Shown here: piece after piece, positions 7,568 to 17,777 of the stretch
Layout of the letters: each line of letters opens with the position of its first letter
How positions within the stretch are numbered: position 1 is the first letter of the stretch
From: a bacterium
Lineage (GTDB): Bacteria > Bdellovibrionota_G > JALEGL01
Length of the DNA stretch: 64,000 nucleotides
NCBI GenBank assembly: GCA_022763185.1
Contig: JALEGL010000014.1
Span: 1 to 64,000 of the forward strand
Direction of reading: 5' to 3'
Position numbers and translations under genes: made by a program
Notes under the pieces: generated by a model
Told to the model about the DNA's origin: nothing
Database searches by the model: none
Seen by the model: only the letters and a program-made list of their open reading frames with translations

Positions 7568-8872
7568 ATGTACTATCTAAAGAAAATCCTTAAAATATCT
7601 TTGCCGAACGTTATCGGCTTAGGTTCAAAGTTTGTCTGTGATTTGATCAACATTTTTTGGATGGCTCAGGTGAGCACGGAAGCTGTTGCTGGCGTTGTTA
7701 CGGTTACTATGATCACGTGGATGGTTATAGTTTTTGATGACATGTTTAAGGCAGGAGCGGTATCGATTGTCTCTAGAAACTTCGGTGCTAAAGAATACTC
7801 TAAAGTAAAGTCTTATATCTTTCATTTATTGGTGTGGAAGACACTGTTTATTGTTTTATTTGTTGGCTTTGTCTTGACTCTGCTAGGCCCCATTTTGGAT
7901 TTGTTTGTCATCAGTGATGTGAAAACGGCGGCCTATAACTATGGCTTGATTCGAATTGCTACATTGCCACTTCAATTTTTATTATTCTCAACAGTATCAT
8001 GTCTAAATTGTCTAGGAAAAGGAAGTTTGGCCATGTATCCACCCCTTATTGCCAATATCATTAACTTGCTGTTGGACCCCATTTTTATATTCAAGAAAGC
8101 CTATGGTTTAAATATTGGCATGGGTTTGAATGAAAGTGGGGCTGCCTTGGCAACAGCAGTGTCTTTCTTAGTATCATCTGTGATTGGACTGATTATTTTA
8201 GCCAGACATTCACGCAGCATTGGAACAGAGGATTATGATAAAAGTTTCAGTACTCAAAAAATGCTCAGCATGCTTAAAATTGGTTATCCAGTAGGTATAC
8301 GCAATTTTATACGCCATGGAACCAACTTGTTTCTTCTTAAAATAGTGGCTTTGTACGGAACGGTTCATATTGCCGCTTATGGAACTGTAGGTAGGATGAT
8401 GGGTGTGTATTATGTACCAATTTTGGCTTTTTTAATGGGTGGAACCGCTTTAATTGGCCATGAAATTGGTAAAAAAAATCAAGAAGCCATACAGCACATC
8501 GCAAAAACCATTTTTTGGTGCATGGGGGTGATTATGGGGTCTTTACTATTGTTTAATATTGTCTATGGCGTTGAATTAATCCAATTTTTTAGCCAAAGTG
8601 CTTTGGGTGTAGAGTCGTCTTATAAGCTTTTGGTTTTTGGTATGTTAGGGCTTTTATTTATAGCGCTGAGTGCACATAAGCTAGCTCAAATAGCAGCCAG
8701 TAAAAACCTCAATAAACTTTTTTATGCCGTAGCCCTGTCTAGGCTGGGTGTGCAAGTGCCGTTGGTCATTGTTTTTGCATTGGTTTTAGACTTACCCATA
8801 GGATACATATGGCTAACATTTCCTATAGCGGACTTTGCTGAGATGGGATATTTGAACTTTTTTAAAGAGTAA
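7568..8872 (+). CDS. MATE-family efflux transporter
   Basis: The product of about 434 residues has 12 likely membrane helices. It begins YYLKKILKISLPNVIGLGSKFVCDLINIFWMA, the usual MATE helix 1-2 opening with the family's internally repeated halves. MATE proteins extrude cationic compounds or drugs using Na+ or H+. The chosen ATG 7568 follows a modest GGG ribosome site; an upstream ATG at 7505 would overlap the trmO-like gene. The substrate cannot be told from the sequence. A link to the adjacent peptide/kinase locus is only positional. Confidence 0.8.
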   Translation: MYYLKKILKISLPNVIGLGSKFVCDLINIFWMAQVSTEAVAGVVTVTMITWMVIVFDDMFKAGAVSIVSRNFGAKEYSKVKSYIFHLLVWKTLFIVLFVGFVLTLLGPILDLFVISDVKTAAYNYGLIRIATLPLQFLLFSTVSCLNCLGKGSLAMYPPLIANIINLLLDPIFIFKKAYGLNIGMGLNESGAALATAVSFLVSSVIGLIILARHSRSIGTEDYDKSFSTQKMLSMLKIGYPVGIRNFIRHGTNLFLLKIVALYGTVHIAAYGTVGRMMGVYYVPILAFLMGGTALIGHEIGKKNQEAIQHIAKTIFWCMGVIMGSLLLFNIVYGVELIQFFSQSALGVESSYKLLVFGMLGLLFIALSAHKLAQIAASKNLNKLFYAVALSRLGVQVPLVIVFALVLDLPIGYIWLTFPIADFAEMGYLNFFKE

Positions 8873-8985
8873 TTCTCCATTAAAAAGGTAAAACAATACG
8901 GCATTAGTGGTAACATTTGATTATTTAAAATAAGATAAGAAAGCAATGTTAGTCTAATTTTATGAAAATTCACGCAAAAGTTTAG

Positions 8986-10506
8986 ATGACAGATATATTT
9001 TTTAAAAAAATAGTGCTTGAAAACTATAAGTGCTTTCAAAGCCAATCTATTGAGCTTAATTGTCCTGATGGAAATACATTAGGTAGTGGGCTAAATATAT
9101 TAATTGGAGAAAATGGCACAGGTAAAACTTCAATTCTAGAAGCGGTTAATTTTTTAACTCAGTCAAGATATAGCTCTGAAAATAAGCTAACTATCAATGA
9201 TTATTATGATTATGGAAAAACAATTAAAATCCTTGGTCATACAAAAGAATTTAAATGTAAATCTTCTATTGATTTTAATAATACACAGAATAACAAGTTA
9301 CATTTTAAAGCTTCAGGGATTGTTTTTGAAGCTAAGTCAAGAGACCGTAAAGAAGCCAATAAGCTGCTTTCTTCCCCGCTCATGATTAAAAACCGTTTTT
9401 ATGTTAATGATAGAAAGTATTATAAAGGTTCTAAACAAAAAGGAGATATTGATTCTCGGGATATAAGCTTTTCTGATAGTCGAATTCAAGAAGGAGGGAT
9501 TGATGTTTTTTATTTTGATAAAAATAGATCTCGGCACCTTGTTTCAGGCATTTATAAAACAACATTCGACAGAGTATGTGAAGATTTGAACTGGAAATTT
9601 TTTAAAAATCTTAATGAAGAAAACATAGAAAAAATTTTGCAAAGTATAACGGGTGAGTATTTTTCGAATACGATTAATATCTCTCAAAAAGATATTGGTA
9701 AAAAGCTTGCCAAGGAAATGGTTCAGTTCTTTAAAAATGATCTCTTTAAAGATTTAAAGATAGACCTTGTTGATATACTCAGGCCTTTTTCTAATGCTTC
9801 CATAGTAATTAGAGCCGATGAAGGTTTAAAGCAGATCAATACAAAAAATCTCGGCTCAGGTATAGAGATTATAATGACATTGCTTTTATTAAAATCTTTA
9901 TCAGGTGGTGCAAAAAATAACAGTGTCATTTATCTTATTGATGAACCTGAGCTTCACCTTCATCCAAAAGCACAGGAATCTTTAGCAAAGATACTGCTCG
10001 AGGAATCAAAGGAAAAACAAATAATAATATCTACGCATTCACCGTATATGTTCAAAGAGCTTCTTCCCCATTCGGGGCTAATAACATTGCAAAATAAAGA
10101 AAGTAAAATACTGATTCAAAAGGAAGATAGTGCACAAAAACCAAGATTGCTTCCATGGAGTCCATCATGGGGAGAAATTAATTTTATAGCATACGGTATG
10201 CCTACAGTTGAATTTCATAATGAACTTTACGGTTATTTATGTGAAATCACAAATAACAATCAAATTAAAAGCTTTGAAACATTTTTAAAAAATAGAGCTG
10301 TTAAGCAAAATAAAACCTGGATCAAAATTAAAGATAATAACGAAGAAATTAATGAACCCGTAACCCTTCATACATACATAAGAAACTCTATTCACCATCC
10401 AGAAAATAGAAAAAACCTTGAGTATTCGGACAAAGAATTAAAAAATTCAATTGAAGGCATGATTGAAATTTTAAAGCAAATAAAAGAGGAAAAACTCAAT
10501 GGGTAA
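8986..10506 (+). CDS. AAA/OLD-like ATPase associated with the type I restriction operon
   Basis: The 506-residue ABC-type ATPase has KIVLENYKCFQSQSIEL at its N-terminus, Walker A GENGTGKTS near residue 46, and LGSGIEIIMTLLLLKSL as the signature region. The Walker B/D-loop is VIYLIDEPELHLHPKAQ, followed by the switch IISTHSPYMF. This is the OLD/RecF-like AAA_21 layout, but no TOPRIM nuclease domain follows. The C-terminus instead has a short domain ending LHTYIRNSIHHPEN. Its stop overlaps hsdM by 8 bp, indicating co-transcription with the restriction system. Base composition is AT-rich like the host, unlike the hsd genes. The role is probably anti-phage or regulation of restriction; this is inferred. 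Confidence 0.7.
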   Translation: MTDIFFKKIVLENYKCFQSQSIELNCPDGNTLGSGLNILIGENGTGKTSILEAVNFLTQSRYSSENKLTINDYYDYGKTIKILGHTKEFKCKSSIDFNNTQNNKLHFKASGIVFEAKSRDRKEANKLLSSPLMIKNRFYVNDRKYYKGSKQKGDIDSRDISFSDSRIQEGGIDVFYFDKNRSRHLVSGIYKTTFDRVCEDLNWKFFKNLNEENIEKILQSITGEYFSNTINISQKDIGKKLAKEMVQFFKNDLFKDLKIDLVDILRPFSNASIVIRADEGLKQINTKNLGSGIEIIMTLLLLKSLSGGAKNNSVIYLIDEPELHLHPKAQESLAKILLEESKEKQIIISTHSPYMFKELLPHSGLITLQNKESKILIQKEDSAQKPRLLPWSPSWGEINFIAYGMPTVEFHNELYGYLCEITNNNQIKSFETFLKNRAVKQNKTWIKIKDNNEEINEPVTLHTYIRNSIHHPENRKNLEYSDKELKNSIEGMIEILKQIKEEKLNG

Positions 10507-11980
10507 GGAGTTAGAGTATTTACTCTGGATGGCCGCGCATATCATTACCGGGCCTATCGATGCGTCTGATTACAAGACCTACATCTTCCCGATCTTATTC
10601 TTCAAGCGCATCAACGATGTCTATAACGAGGAATTTGAAACGGCGATGGAGCTTTATGGTGATGAGGACCTTGCCAACGCTGCTGAGCAACACCGCATTC
10701 AAATTCCAAAAGGCTGCCGCTGGAGCGATGTGCTTTCAACCACAAAAGATGTCGGTAAAGCCCTGCAAGGTGCTTTCCGCTGTGTTGAAAAAGCCAATCC
10801 GCACCTCTATGGCATATTTGGTGATGCGCCGTGGACCAACAAAGATCGCTTGCCCGACGCCTTAATCACGGAGCTGCTCAATCATTTCCATCAAATTCCG
10901 ATGGGTGTGAAGGATGTGCGTGACGATGACATGGGCCGCGCTTATGAATTTTTGATCAAGAAATTTGCTGATAAGGCCAATAAAAAAGCGGGTGAGTTCT
11001 ATACACCGCGTACTGTTGTCAGACTGATGGTCAATGTCCTTGATCCAAAAGCAGGTGAAGTTGTCTATGACCCGGCTTGCGGTACAGGCGGCATGCTGCT
11101 TGAAACAATCCATCACGTTCAGGAGCGCGGCGAAGACCCACGGCTCTTGACGCTCAAAGGCCAAGAAAAAAACCTGACCACCGAAGCCATAGCCCGCATG
11201 AACCTGTTTCTGCATGGCATGGAAGATTTTCAGATCATTCGCGGTGACACGATGCGCGATCCCAAATTTACCGATGGTGACAAGCTGGAAACTTTCGATT
11301 GCGTGATCGCCAACCCGCCATTCAGCCTTGAAGAATGGGGACATGACAGCTGGAGCGCTGATCAATATAACCGCCATGCCTACGGCATCGCCCCGAAAAA
11401 GAACGGCGACTTTGCTTGGGTCATGCACATGTATGCTTCTATGCGTGATGACACAGGTCGGATGGCCGTTGTTGTGCCGCATGGCGTATTGTTCAGAGGA
11501 AGCTCAGAAGCCAAAATCCGTGAGGCGCTTATTAAAAATGGCGCTCTGGAATGTGTGATTGGCCTTGCAGAAAATTTGTTCTATGGCACAGGGATTTCCG
11601 CTTGTGTGCTTGTCCTGCGGAAAGACAAGAAAACGCTGAACCGTAAAGAAGTCCTCTTTATCAACGCTGATGAGATTTACACCAAAGGCCGCGCTCAAAA
11701 CACCATAAGCGAAGGCCAAGCCGATGAAATCTACGACATCTATAAACGCCAGCATGAAGCAGCGGAAGAAATTGAGGGCGTAAGTCGCTGGGTGCCGATT
11801 TCAGAAATTGAAGAAAACGACTTTAACCTCAACATTGCGCGATATGTGCAAAAGCCGCTTGAGGAAGAAACCATCACGGTGGAAGAAGCCCTGAAAGATT
11901 TCAAACAGAAACTTGCCGATCTTGAACAGGCAGAAGATGAATTAGAGGCCCTGCTAGCCAAGGAGGGTTTCGAGCTATGA
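10499..11980 (+). CDS. hsdM: Type I restriction-modification methyltransferase subunit, first copy
   Basis: The 493-residue HsdM has the N-terminal HsdM domain (YIFPILFFKRINDV), the SAM-binding motif I VYDPACGTGGMLLE near residue 195, and the catalytic NPPF motif IV (DCVIANPPFSLEEW) near residue 270. It would transfer a methyl group to adenine N6 at the site chosen by HsdS. It overlaps the AAA gene upstream and the second hsdM downstream (ATGA overlap). Codon use is clearly richer in G+C than the flanks, a sign of horizontal acquisition. Both catalytic motifs are intact. Confidence 0.92.
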   Translation: MGKELEYLLWMAAHIITGPIDASDYKTYIFPILFFKRINDVYNEEFETAMELYGDEDLANAAEQHRIQIPKGCRWSDVLSTTKDVGKALQGAFRCVEKANPHLYGIFGDAPWTNKDRLPDALITELLNHFHQIPMGVKDVRDDDMGRAYEFLIKKFADKANKKAGEFYTPRTVVRLMVNVLDPKAGEVVYDPACGTGGMLLETIHHVQERGEDPRLLTLKGQEKNLTTEAIARMNLFLHGMEDFQIIRGDTMRDPKFTDGDKLETFDCVIANPPFSLEEWGHDSWSADQYNRHAYGIAPKKNGDFAWVMHMYASMRDDTGRMAVVVPHGVLFRGSSEAKIREALIKNGALECVIGLAENLFYGTGISACVLVLRKDKKTLNRKEVLFINADEIYTKGRAQNTISEGQADEIYDIYKRQHEAAEEIEGVSRWVPISEIEENDFNLNIARYVQKPLEEETITVEEALKDFKQKLADLEQAEDELEALLAKEGFEL

Positions 11981-13464
11981 GCATCACGCAGAAACAACTG
12001 GAAGATTTGCTCTGGGGCGCGGCTGTTTTGCTGCGCGGTCAAATCGAAGCATCGGATTACAAACAATACATCTTCCCATTGCTGTTTTATAAACGCATGG
12101 ATGATGTCTATCAGGAAGAATATATTGAAGCGCTTGAGCTTTATGAAGATGATGAGCTTGCCAAAAAGCCTGAACAGCACCGATTTGTCATTCCCGACAA
12201 TGCCCGCTGGAGCGTGGTGCAATCCACCACCAAGGATGTTGGGAAAGTCCTGAAAGATGCCCTGCGAGCCATCGAAAAATCCAACCCGCGCCTGTATGGC
12301 GTGTTCGGCGATGCCGTATGGACGAACAAAGAGCGCCTGCCTGACCATTTGCTGGTATCGCTAATCAACCATTTCAGCCAAATTCCGCTCGGCGTGAAGG
12401 ACATTGATCAGGATGATCTGGGTAACGCTTACGAATATCTGATCAAGCAATTCGCCGATGATTCCGGCCATACCGCCGCTGAGTTTTACACCAACCGTAC
12501 CGTTGTGCATTTGATGACACGTATCCTTGGCTTGCAGCCGGGTGAAACTGCTTACGATCCCACCTGTGGCACAGGCGGTATGCTGCTCAATGCCGTCATG
12601 GATTTACGCAAAGACGACCGCGAATGGCGCACCGTCAAACTCTATGGGCAAGAGGTCAATCTTTTGACCTCAGCGATTGCCAAGATGAACATGCTGCTCC
12701 ACGATATTGAGGAATTTGATATCGCCCGTGGCGATACGCTGAAAGAGCCCAAATTCACCAAAGGCGACAAGCTCCAGCAATTCGATGTGATCTTTGCTAA
12801 CCCGCCATACTCCATTAAGAAATGGGACCGGGAAGCATTTGGATCGGACCTATATGGCCGTAACATGCATGGCGTGCCGCCGCAGGGCTGTGCTGATTAT
12901 GCGTTTTTCCAGCACATCATGAAAAGCCTGAACTCAAAAACAGGCCGCGCCGCCATGCTTTGGCCGCATGGCGTACTGTTCCGTGATCAGGAAGAAGATA
13001 TCCGCAAAGGCGTGATTGCCAGTGATTTGGTTGAGGCCGTCATCGGCTTGGGGCCAAATCTGTTTTACAACAGTCCCATGGAATCTTGCGTGGTGCTGCT
13101 GCGTCATAACAAAACTGCAGACCGCAAAAACAAGATCGTTTTTGTGAATGGCGTGCATGAAGTCACCCGCGAACGCGCCACCAGCTTTTTATCCGATGAC
13201 AACTTGGAAAAGCTGGTCGAAGCCTATTACGAGCCAGAAGACCACCCGGATATCGCGCGGCTGGTCGATCTGGATGAGGTCAAAGACAATTTATTCAACC
13301 TGTCCATTCCGCTCTATGTCACCGCCAAGAACGGTAATGGCAACGATGCGGAAGAACAAGATTTGGAAGGCGCGATTGAAGATTGGAAAATCTCTCGCAC
13401 TCTTCTCAAAAAACAAACAAACAAGCTGTTCGATAGCTTGAAAGAGTTGGGATATGAGGCGTAA
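11977..13464 (+). CDS. hsdM: Type I restriction-modification methyltransferase subunit, second copy
   Basis: The 495-residue HsdM is a paralogue of the gene just upstream and aligns with it over its full length: YIFPLLFYKRMDDV, AYDPTCGTGGMLLN and FDVIFANPPYSIKKWD, with NPPY replacing NPPF. Similarity is substantial but the two are far from identical, so this is an old duplication or a combination of two lineages, not a recent tandem copy. Both have intact SAM and catalytic motifs. A heterodimeric M1-M2-S enzyme is plausible because only one hsdS follows. It is 6 bp from hsdS. Confidence 0.92.
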   Translation: MSITQKQLEDLLWGAAVLLRGQIEASDYKQYIFPLLFYKRMDDVYQEEYIEALELYEDDELAKKPEQHRFVIPDNARWSVVQSTTKDVGKVLKDALRAIEKSNPRLYGVFGDAVWTNKERLPDHLLVSLINHFSQIPLGVKDIDQDDLGNAYEYLIKQFADDSGHTAAEFYTNRTVVHLMTRILGLQPGETAYDPTCGTGGMLLNAVMDLRKDDREWRTVKLYGQEVNLLTSAIAKMNMLLHDIEEFDIARGDTLKEPKFTKGDKLQQFDVIFANPPYSIKKWDREAFGSDLYGRNMHGVPPQGCADYAFFQHIMKSLNSKTGRAAMLWPHGVLFRDQEEDIRKGVIASDLVEAVIGLGPNLFYNSPMESCVVLLRHNKTADRKNKIVFVNGVHEVTRERATSFLSDDNLEKLVEAYYEPEDHPDIARLVDLDEVKDNLFNLSIPLYVTAKNGNGNDAEEQDLEGAIEDWKISRTLLKKQTNKLFDSLKELGYEA

Positions 13465-13470
13465 ACACCG

Positions 13471-14640
13471 ATGCAGTTAACAGAGAAACAAAAAACAGAA
13501 GGCTGGCGCATCGTTAAATTTGGTGATGTGGCAAAAGAATGCAAAGAAAAAGTAGATAGAGATAACAATCCCTTTGAAAAATATGTTGCTGGTGGAGATA
13601 TGGATTCAGAAAATCTGAGAATTAGCCGTTGGGGTGTGTTCGGAGATGATTATGTCGGTCCTGCTTTTCATCGAGTATTCAGAAAGGGGCAAATCCTTTA
13701 TGGCTCCCGTCGTACGTATTTAAAAAAAGTAGCTGTTGCGGATTTTGATGGAATCACGGCAAATACCACATTTGTTATAGAGCCGAGGAAAGATAGTTTC
13801 TTAGTGCCTGGTTTGTTGCCACATATCATGCTTTCTGATTGTTTTACAAAACACTCGGTTGCGAATTCAAAAGGCTCCACGAATCCATATATAGTTTGGT
13901 CTGATATTGCTAAATATGAATTCCCACTGCCACCCCGCCCACGGCAGGAGGAGATGCTAGAGGTTTTTGAGAAAATTGAAGACAACCTTTTTCAGTATGA
14001 GCAATCATTGTCCCAAGCAGACCGAACGCTTTCTGTCTTGCGATACGAAAAAATGATGAAGCATGATGAAGGCGATGAATTGCAAAGCATTTCAAGTGTT
14101 GCTGAGATCAATCCCAAGTGCCAACCAAACAAGGGCAGCCCAATTACGTTTTGTGATATGGCAGCACTAGATACCGATAGTAAAAGTATTTCTGGAGAAC
14201 TGATTAAAAAGGAAAAGCCTTCCGGAACAAGGTTTATGAATGGTGATGTATTATTTGCACGCATAACACCATGCACAGAAAACGGTAAGCTCGCTCTCGT
14301 GGATTTCCTTAAAGATGGTGAAACTGGTTATGGCTCTACAGAGTTCATTGTGCTGCGTGGGAATAAAGTAGAACCTCTTTATCTTTACCATTTATGTCGG
14401 ACGAGAAAGCTCCGACACTACGCAATTGATAGAATGATTGGGACTTCTGGCCGTAAAAGGGTGCCGAAGGAGGTCTTTGACGAAATCAAGGTTCCATTAC
14501 CGTCTAAAGATGAACAGCAGAAGATACTTAACGTATTAGAGTCAATCGAAGGACAAAAAGAAAATATAAAGACATCTGTCAAATCTTTGATTGGTGTAAG
14601 AAATAAATACTTAAAAAATATTCTTGAGGAGGCAGCATGA
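13471..14640 (+). CDS. hsdS: Type I restriction specificity subunit
   Basis: The 389-residue HsdS has the usual two target-recognition domains, each ending in a conserved helix: FPLPPRPRQEEMLEVFEKIEDNLFQ (about 150-175) and VPLPSKDEQQKILNVLESIE (about 345-365). It guides modification and cleavage by recognising a bipartite DNA site, which cannot be predicted here. The gene is more AT-rich than hsdM and hsdR, as is common for exchangeable specificity genes. Its stop overlaps hsdR (ATGA). Confidence 0.9.
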   Translation: MQLTEKQKTEGWRIVKFGDVAKECKEKVDRDNNPFEKYVAGGDMDSENLRISRWGVFGDDYVGPAFHRVFRKGQILYGSRRTYLKKVAVADFDGITANTTFVIEPRKDSFLVPGLLPHIMLSDCFTKHSVANSKGSTNPYIVWSDIAKYEFPLPPRPRQEEMLEVFEKIEDNLFQYEQSLSQADRTLSVLRYEKMMKHDEGDELQSISSVAEINPKCQPNKGSPITFCDMAALDTDSKSISGELIKKEKPSGTRFMNGDVLFARITPCTENGKLALVDFLKDGETGYGSTEFIVLRGNKVEPLYLYHLCRTRKLRHYAIDRMIGTSGRKRVPKEVFDEIKVPLPSKDEQQKILNVLESIEGQKENIKTSVKSLIGVRNKYLKNILEEAA

Positions 14641-17600
14641 GCGGATTTAACGAAGCCAATACCATCGAAGAAGCCATCCGCGACCGCCTTGCTGCGTTAC
14701 CGGGTGATCACTGGACATTCATCCACGGGGCCGAACTGCCGCGTGAGGCACAAGATGTGCTGATTGAAAGCTGGCTGAAAGATGCGCTATGCCGTCTGAA
14801 TCCTGATATTGCCAAAGACCCTGAAAAAGCCGATGAGGTTATTTACAAGCTACGTGGTGTATTGCTGGAGGCCAGCCATAGCGGCCTTGTACGCGCTAAT
14901 GAGCTGTTTACCGAATGGTTGCGCGGTGAAAAATCCATGCCGCTGGGCAAAGATGGTGAGCATATCACCATCAATTTGATTGATTATCACGACCATTCCA
15001 AAAACCAGTATGTGGTTTCACAACAAGTGCCATCCATGGGCGCAAAAAATGCCTTCTTTGATTTGGTGCTGTATGTGAACGGTATACCGTTGGTGGTTGG
15101 GGAAGTCAAAACACCTGTCCGCATGGCGATCAGCTGGCAAGACGGTGCCTCTGATTTTATGGGCGGTGATAAGCATTACTGGCATAACCAGAGCAGTTTC
15201 TTTGTGCCGAATCTTTTATGCTTCGCCACGGAAGGAAAGACCTTTGCCTATGGCGCAGTGAATGCCGGGTTCAAACACTGGATGCCTTGGCACAAAACCA
15301 CAGATGGCGATGAAATAGCACAGAATATGAACACGGTCCTGACCAGTGCTGAACGCTTGTTGGAGCCGCAAACATTGTTGGAATTGTTGCAATCCTTTGC
15401 GCTGTATTCAGCCACCAAGCTACCCAACACCAATGTCATTAAACGCATCAAGCTGCTGCCGCGTTATCCGCAATATGAAGCGGCCAAACAAATCGTGGAT
15501 CGTGTAAAAAGCGGCGAAATCCGCAAAGGGTTAATCTGGCACTTCCAAGGCTCCGGTAAATCCTTGCTGATGCTCTATGCCGCGAAGATGCTGAAAGCTG
15601 ATCCTGATTTGAAAAACCCAACCGTGGTGGTTGTGGTGGACCGTGTCGATCTGGACAGCCAAATCAACACCACCTTTGACAATGCGGATGTGAAAAACGT
15701 CACCCCGGTGAAATCCTGTAAGCAGCTCTCCAAGGAGCTGGAGCATGATAGCCGGAATATCCTTGTGACCACCGTCTTCAAATTTGATGACGTGGAAATT
15801 GATGAGAACAATAAGGACGGCCTGAACCCACGCGAAAATATTATTGTTCTGGTCGATGAAGCGCACCGCACACAAGAAGGTATGCTGGGCGAAAAAATGC
15901 GCTGGGCGTTGCCGAATGCGTATTTCTTTGGCCTGACAGGCACACCGATCTCCGGCATTGAGCGCAATACATTCCGTCTCTTTGGTGCCGACCAAGACCA
16001 AGGTCGGTATATGAATCGCTATTCATACAAACAGTCCATTCGTGATGAGGCCACACTTCCTGTAAAGTTTGAACCGCGTCTGGCAGAGCTGCGTGTTGAT
16101 CAAGAGGCCATCGATAAAGAGTTTGATGCACTGGCCGAGGCCAATAACCTGACGGAAGAAGAAAAAACACAGCTCTCACAAAAGGCTGGAAAGCTCGCGC
16201 ATTTGCTTAAGGCTCCCAAACGCATGGAAGCCATCGCCAATGATATTCAAGAACACTTCACCAGCCATGTTGAGCCTAAAGGGCTGAAAGCCATGGTGGT
16301 GGTGTATGACCGCGAAGCCTGTGTTTTGATGTATGACCTGCTGACCAAGCGTTTTGGTGAAGGTACCTGCGAAGTGGTGATGAATCTCTCGCAAGGGGCG
16401 ATTGATGATGAAAAGGACGAAAACGGCAATCCAAAGAAAAAGGCTGCCGATTGGGTGAAATGGGAAAAGCTGGGCCTGCCGCTAGACAAAGAAGCCTTTA
16501 GACGCTGGCAGTCTATTGATGCCAGCTCAACCAATCAGGAAAAAGTGCTCGATCAATATCGTGACTCCACTGATCCGCTGAAAATCCTGATTGTGACGGC
16601 TAAGCTCCTGACCGGATTTGATGCGCCGATTTGCTATTGCATGTATTTGGACAAGCCTCTGCACGACCACACATTGTTGCAAGCCATGTGCCGGACGAAC
16701 CGCCTGTATGATGAAACCAAGCAACATGGTTTGATCATCGATTATCTGGGCGTGTTTGAAAATTTGGCAAAGGCGCTTGCCTATGATCCGAAAGAGATTG
16801 AAGGCGTTGTTGATCAGCTGGGCAAATATAAAGACGAAGTGCCTGTTGCGATTGAAAAATGCTTGGCCTTTTTTGACGGCGTTGATCGCACCGTTGGTGG
16901 ATATGAGGGCTTAATCGCGGCGCAGGATTGCCTTGCCTCAAATGAGGTGCGTGACCAGTTTGCAGCACAATTCAATGTTCTGAAAAAATTGTGGGAAGCT
17001 CTAACTCCTGATCCATTCTTACAGCCATTCCAAAAGGATTATCGTTGGTTGGCGCAGGTGTATGATTCAGTGCGTCCTGTTGGTGGTTTAGGCTCATTGA
17101 TTTGGCAGTCGCTTGGGCCAGAAACAATTCGCTTGATCCACCAGCACACAGATATTGACCAAATTCGCGGTGACCTTGATGAGCTGGTGATGGATGAGGA
17201 TTCCATCTTCACTTTAACAGAGGCAGAGCAATCGAGACGCTCCAAAACACTGGAAATCAGTTTGATGGCTAAAGTTCGTAAGAAGTCAGGTGATCCCAGA
17301 TATGTTGAGCTTGGCGAACGCCTTGAAAAACTCCGCGAAAAATATGAATCTGGGGTGTTAAGCTCTATCAACTGGCTCAAAGAACTTCTCGACGCTGCTC
17401 GTGAGGCTGTGCATTTAGACAATGGCTCTGGGCATGACGAAAAAATCGTCGAAGATAACAAAACGGCGCTGTCTGAATTATTTAAGGAAGTTCGCAACGA
17501 TCAGACACCTGAAATTATCTCTCGTATTGTTGATGACATTGATAAAATTGTTAAAGCAACACGCTTCCCGGGATGGCAAAACACGACAGCAGGTGATCGT

Positions 17601-17702
17601 GAAATGAAGCAAGTGCTGAGAAAAACATTGCTCAAATATCAGCTGCACAAAGATGCGGAACTGTTTGAAAAAGCTTACGGCTATATTAGCGAACACTATT
17701 GA
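14637..17702 (+). CDS. hsdR: Type I restriction endonuclease/translocase subunit
   Basis: The 1021-residue HsdR has an N-terminal PD-(D/E)xK nuclease domain including LVVGEVKTP (about 153-161), and SF2 helicase motifs: Walker A FQGSGKSLL (about 302), DEAH box VLVDEAHRTQEG (about 405) and motif III FGLTGTPI. RecA-like domain 2 contains ILIVTAKLLTGFDAPICYCMYLDKPL and a QAMCRTNR motif VI, and a C-terminal helical region follows. Length and motif order match functional HsdR proteins, and no disruption is visible. It would translocate DNA and cut unmethylated phage DNA. It ends the G+C-rich block. Confidence 0.93.
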   Translation: MSGFNEANTIEEAIRDRLAALPGDHWTFIHGAELPREAQDVLIESWLKDALCRLNPDIAKDPEKADEVIYKLRGVLLEASHSGLVRANELFTEWLRGEKSMPLGKDGEHITINLIDYHDHSKNQYVVSQQVPSMGAKNAFFDLVLYVNGIPLVVGEVKTPVRMAISWQDGASDFMGGDKHYWHNQSSFFVPNLLCFATEGKTFAYGAVNAGFKHWMPWHKTTDGDEIAQNMNTVLTSAERLLEPQTLLELLQSFALYSATKLPNTNVIKRIKLLPRYPQYEAAKQIVDRVKSGEIRKGLIWHFQGSGKSLLMLYAAKMLKADPDLKNPTVVVVVDRVDLDSQINTTFDNADVKNVTPVKSCKQLSKELEHDSRNILVTTVFKFDDVEIDENNKDGLNPRENIIVLVDEAHRTQEGMLGEKMRWALPNAYFFGLTGTPISGIERNTFRLFGADQDQGRYMNRYSYKQSIRDEATLPVKFEPRLAELRVDQEAIDKEFDALAEANNLTEEEKTQLSQKAGKLAHLLKAPKRMEAIANDIQEHFTSHVEPKGLKAMVVVYDREACVLMYDLLTKRFGEGTCEVVMNLSQGAIDDEKDENGNPKKKAADWVKWEKLGLPLDKEAFRRWQSIDASSTNQEKVLDQYRDSTDPLKILIVTAKLLTGFDAPICYCMYLDKPLHDHTLLQAMCRTNRLYDETKQHGLIIDYLGVFENLAKALAYDPKEIEGVVDQLGKYKDEVPVAIEKCLAFFDGVDRTVGGYEGLIAAQDCLASNEVRDQFAAQFNVLKKLWEALTPDPFLQPFQKDYRWLAQVYDSVRPVGGLGSLIWQSLGPETIRLIHQHTDIDQIRGDLDELVMDEDSIFTLTEAEQSRRSKTLEISLMAKVRKKSGDPRYVELGERLEKLREKYESGVLSSINWLKELLDAAREAVHLDNGSGHDEKIVEDNKTALSELFKEVRNDQTPEIISRIVDDIDKIVKATRFPGWQNTTAGDREMKQVLRKTLLKYQLHKDAELFEKAYGYISEHY

Positions 17703-17777
17703 TTTACAGTGTATACAGTGAAAAGGCACGAGGAATAATTTACAATTGAATTAATTAGTATTTTACTTAAGAGGTAT

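Noticed and set aside
10862-11482. Long minus-strand frame within hsdM, and similar frames throughout 10.5-17.7 kb
   Set aside because: They lie opposite coding genes with intact motifs and come from G+C-rich codon bias; no family features and no ribosome sites.
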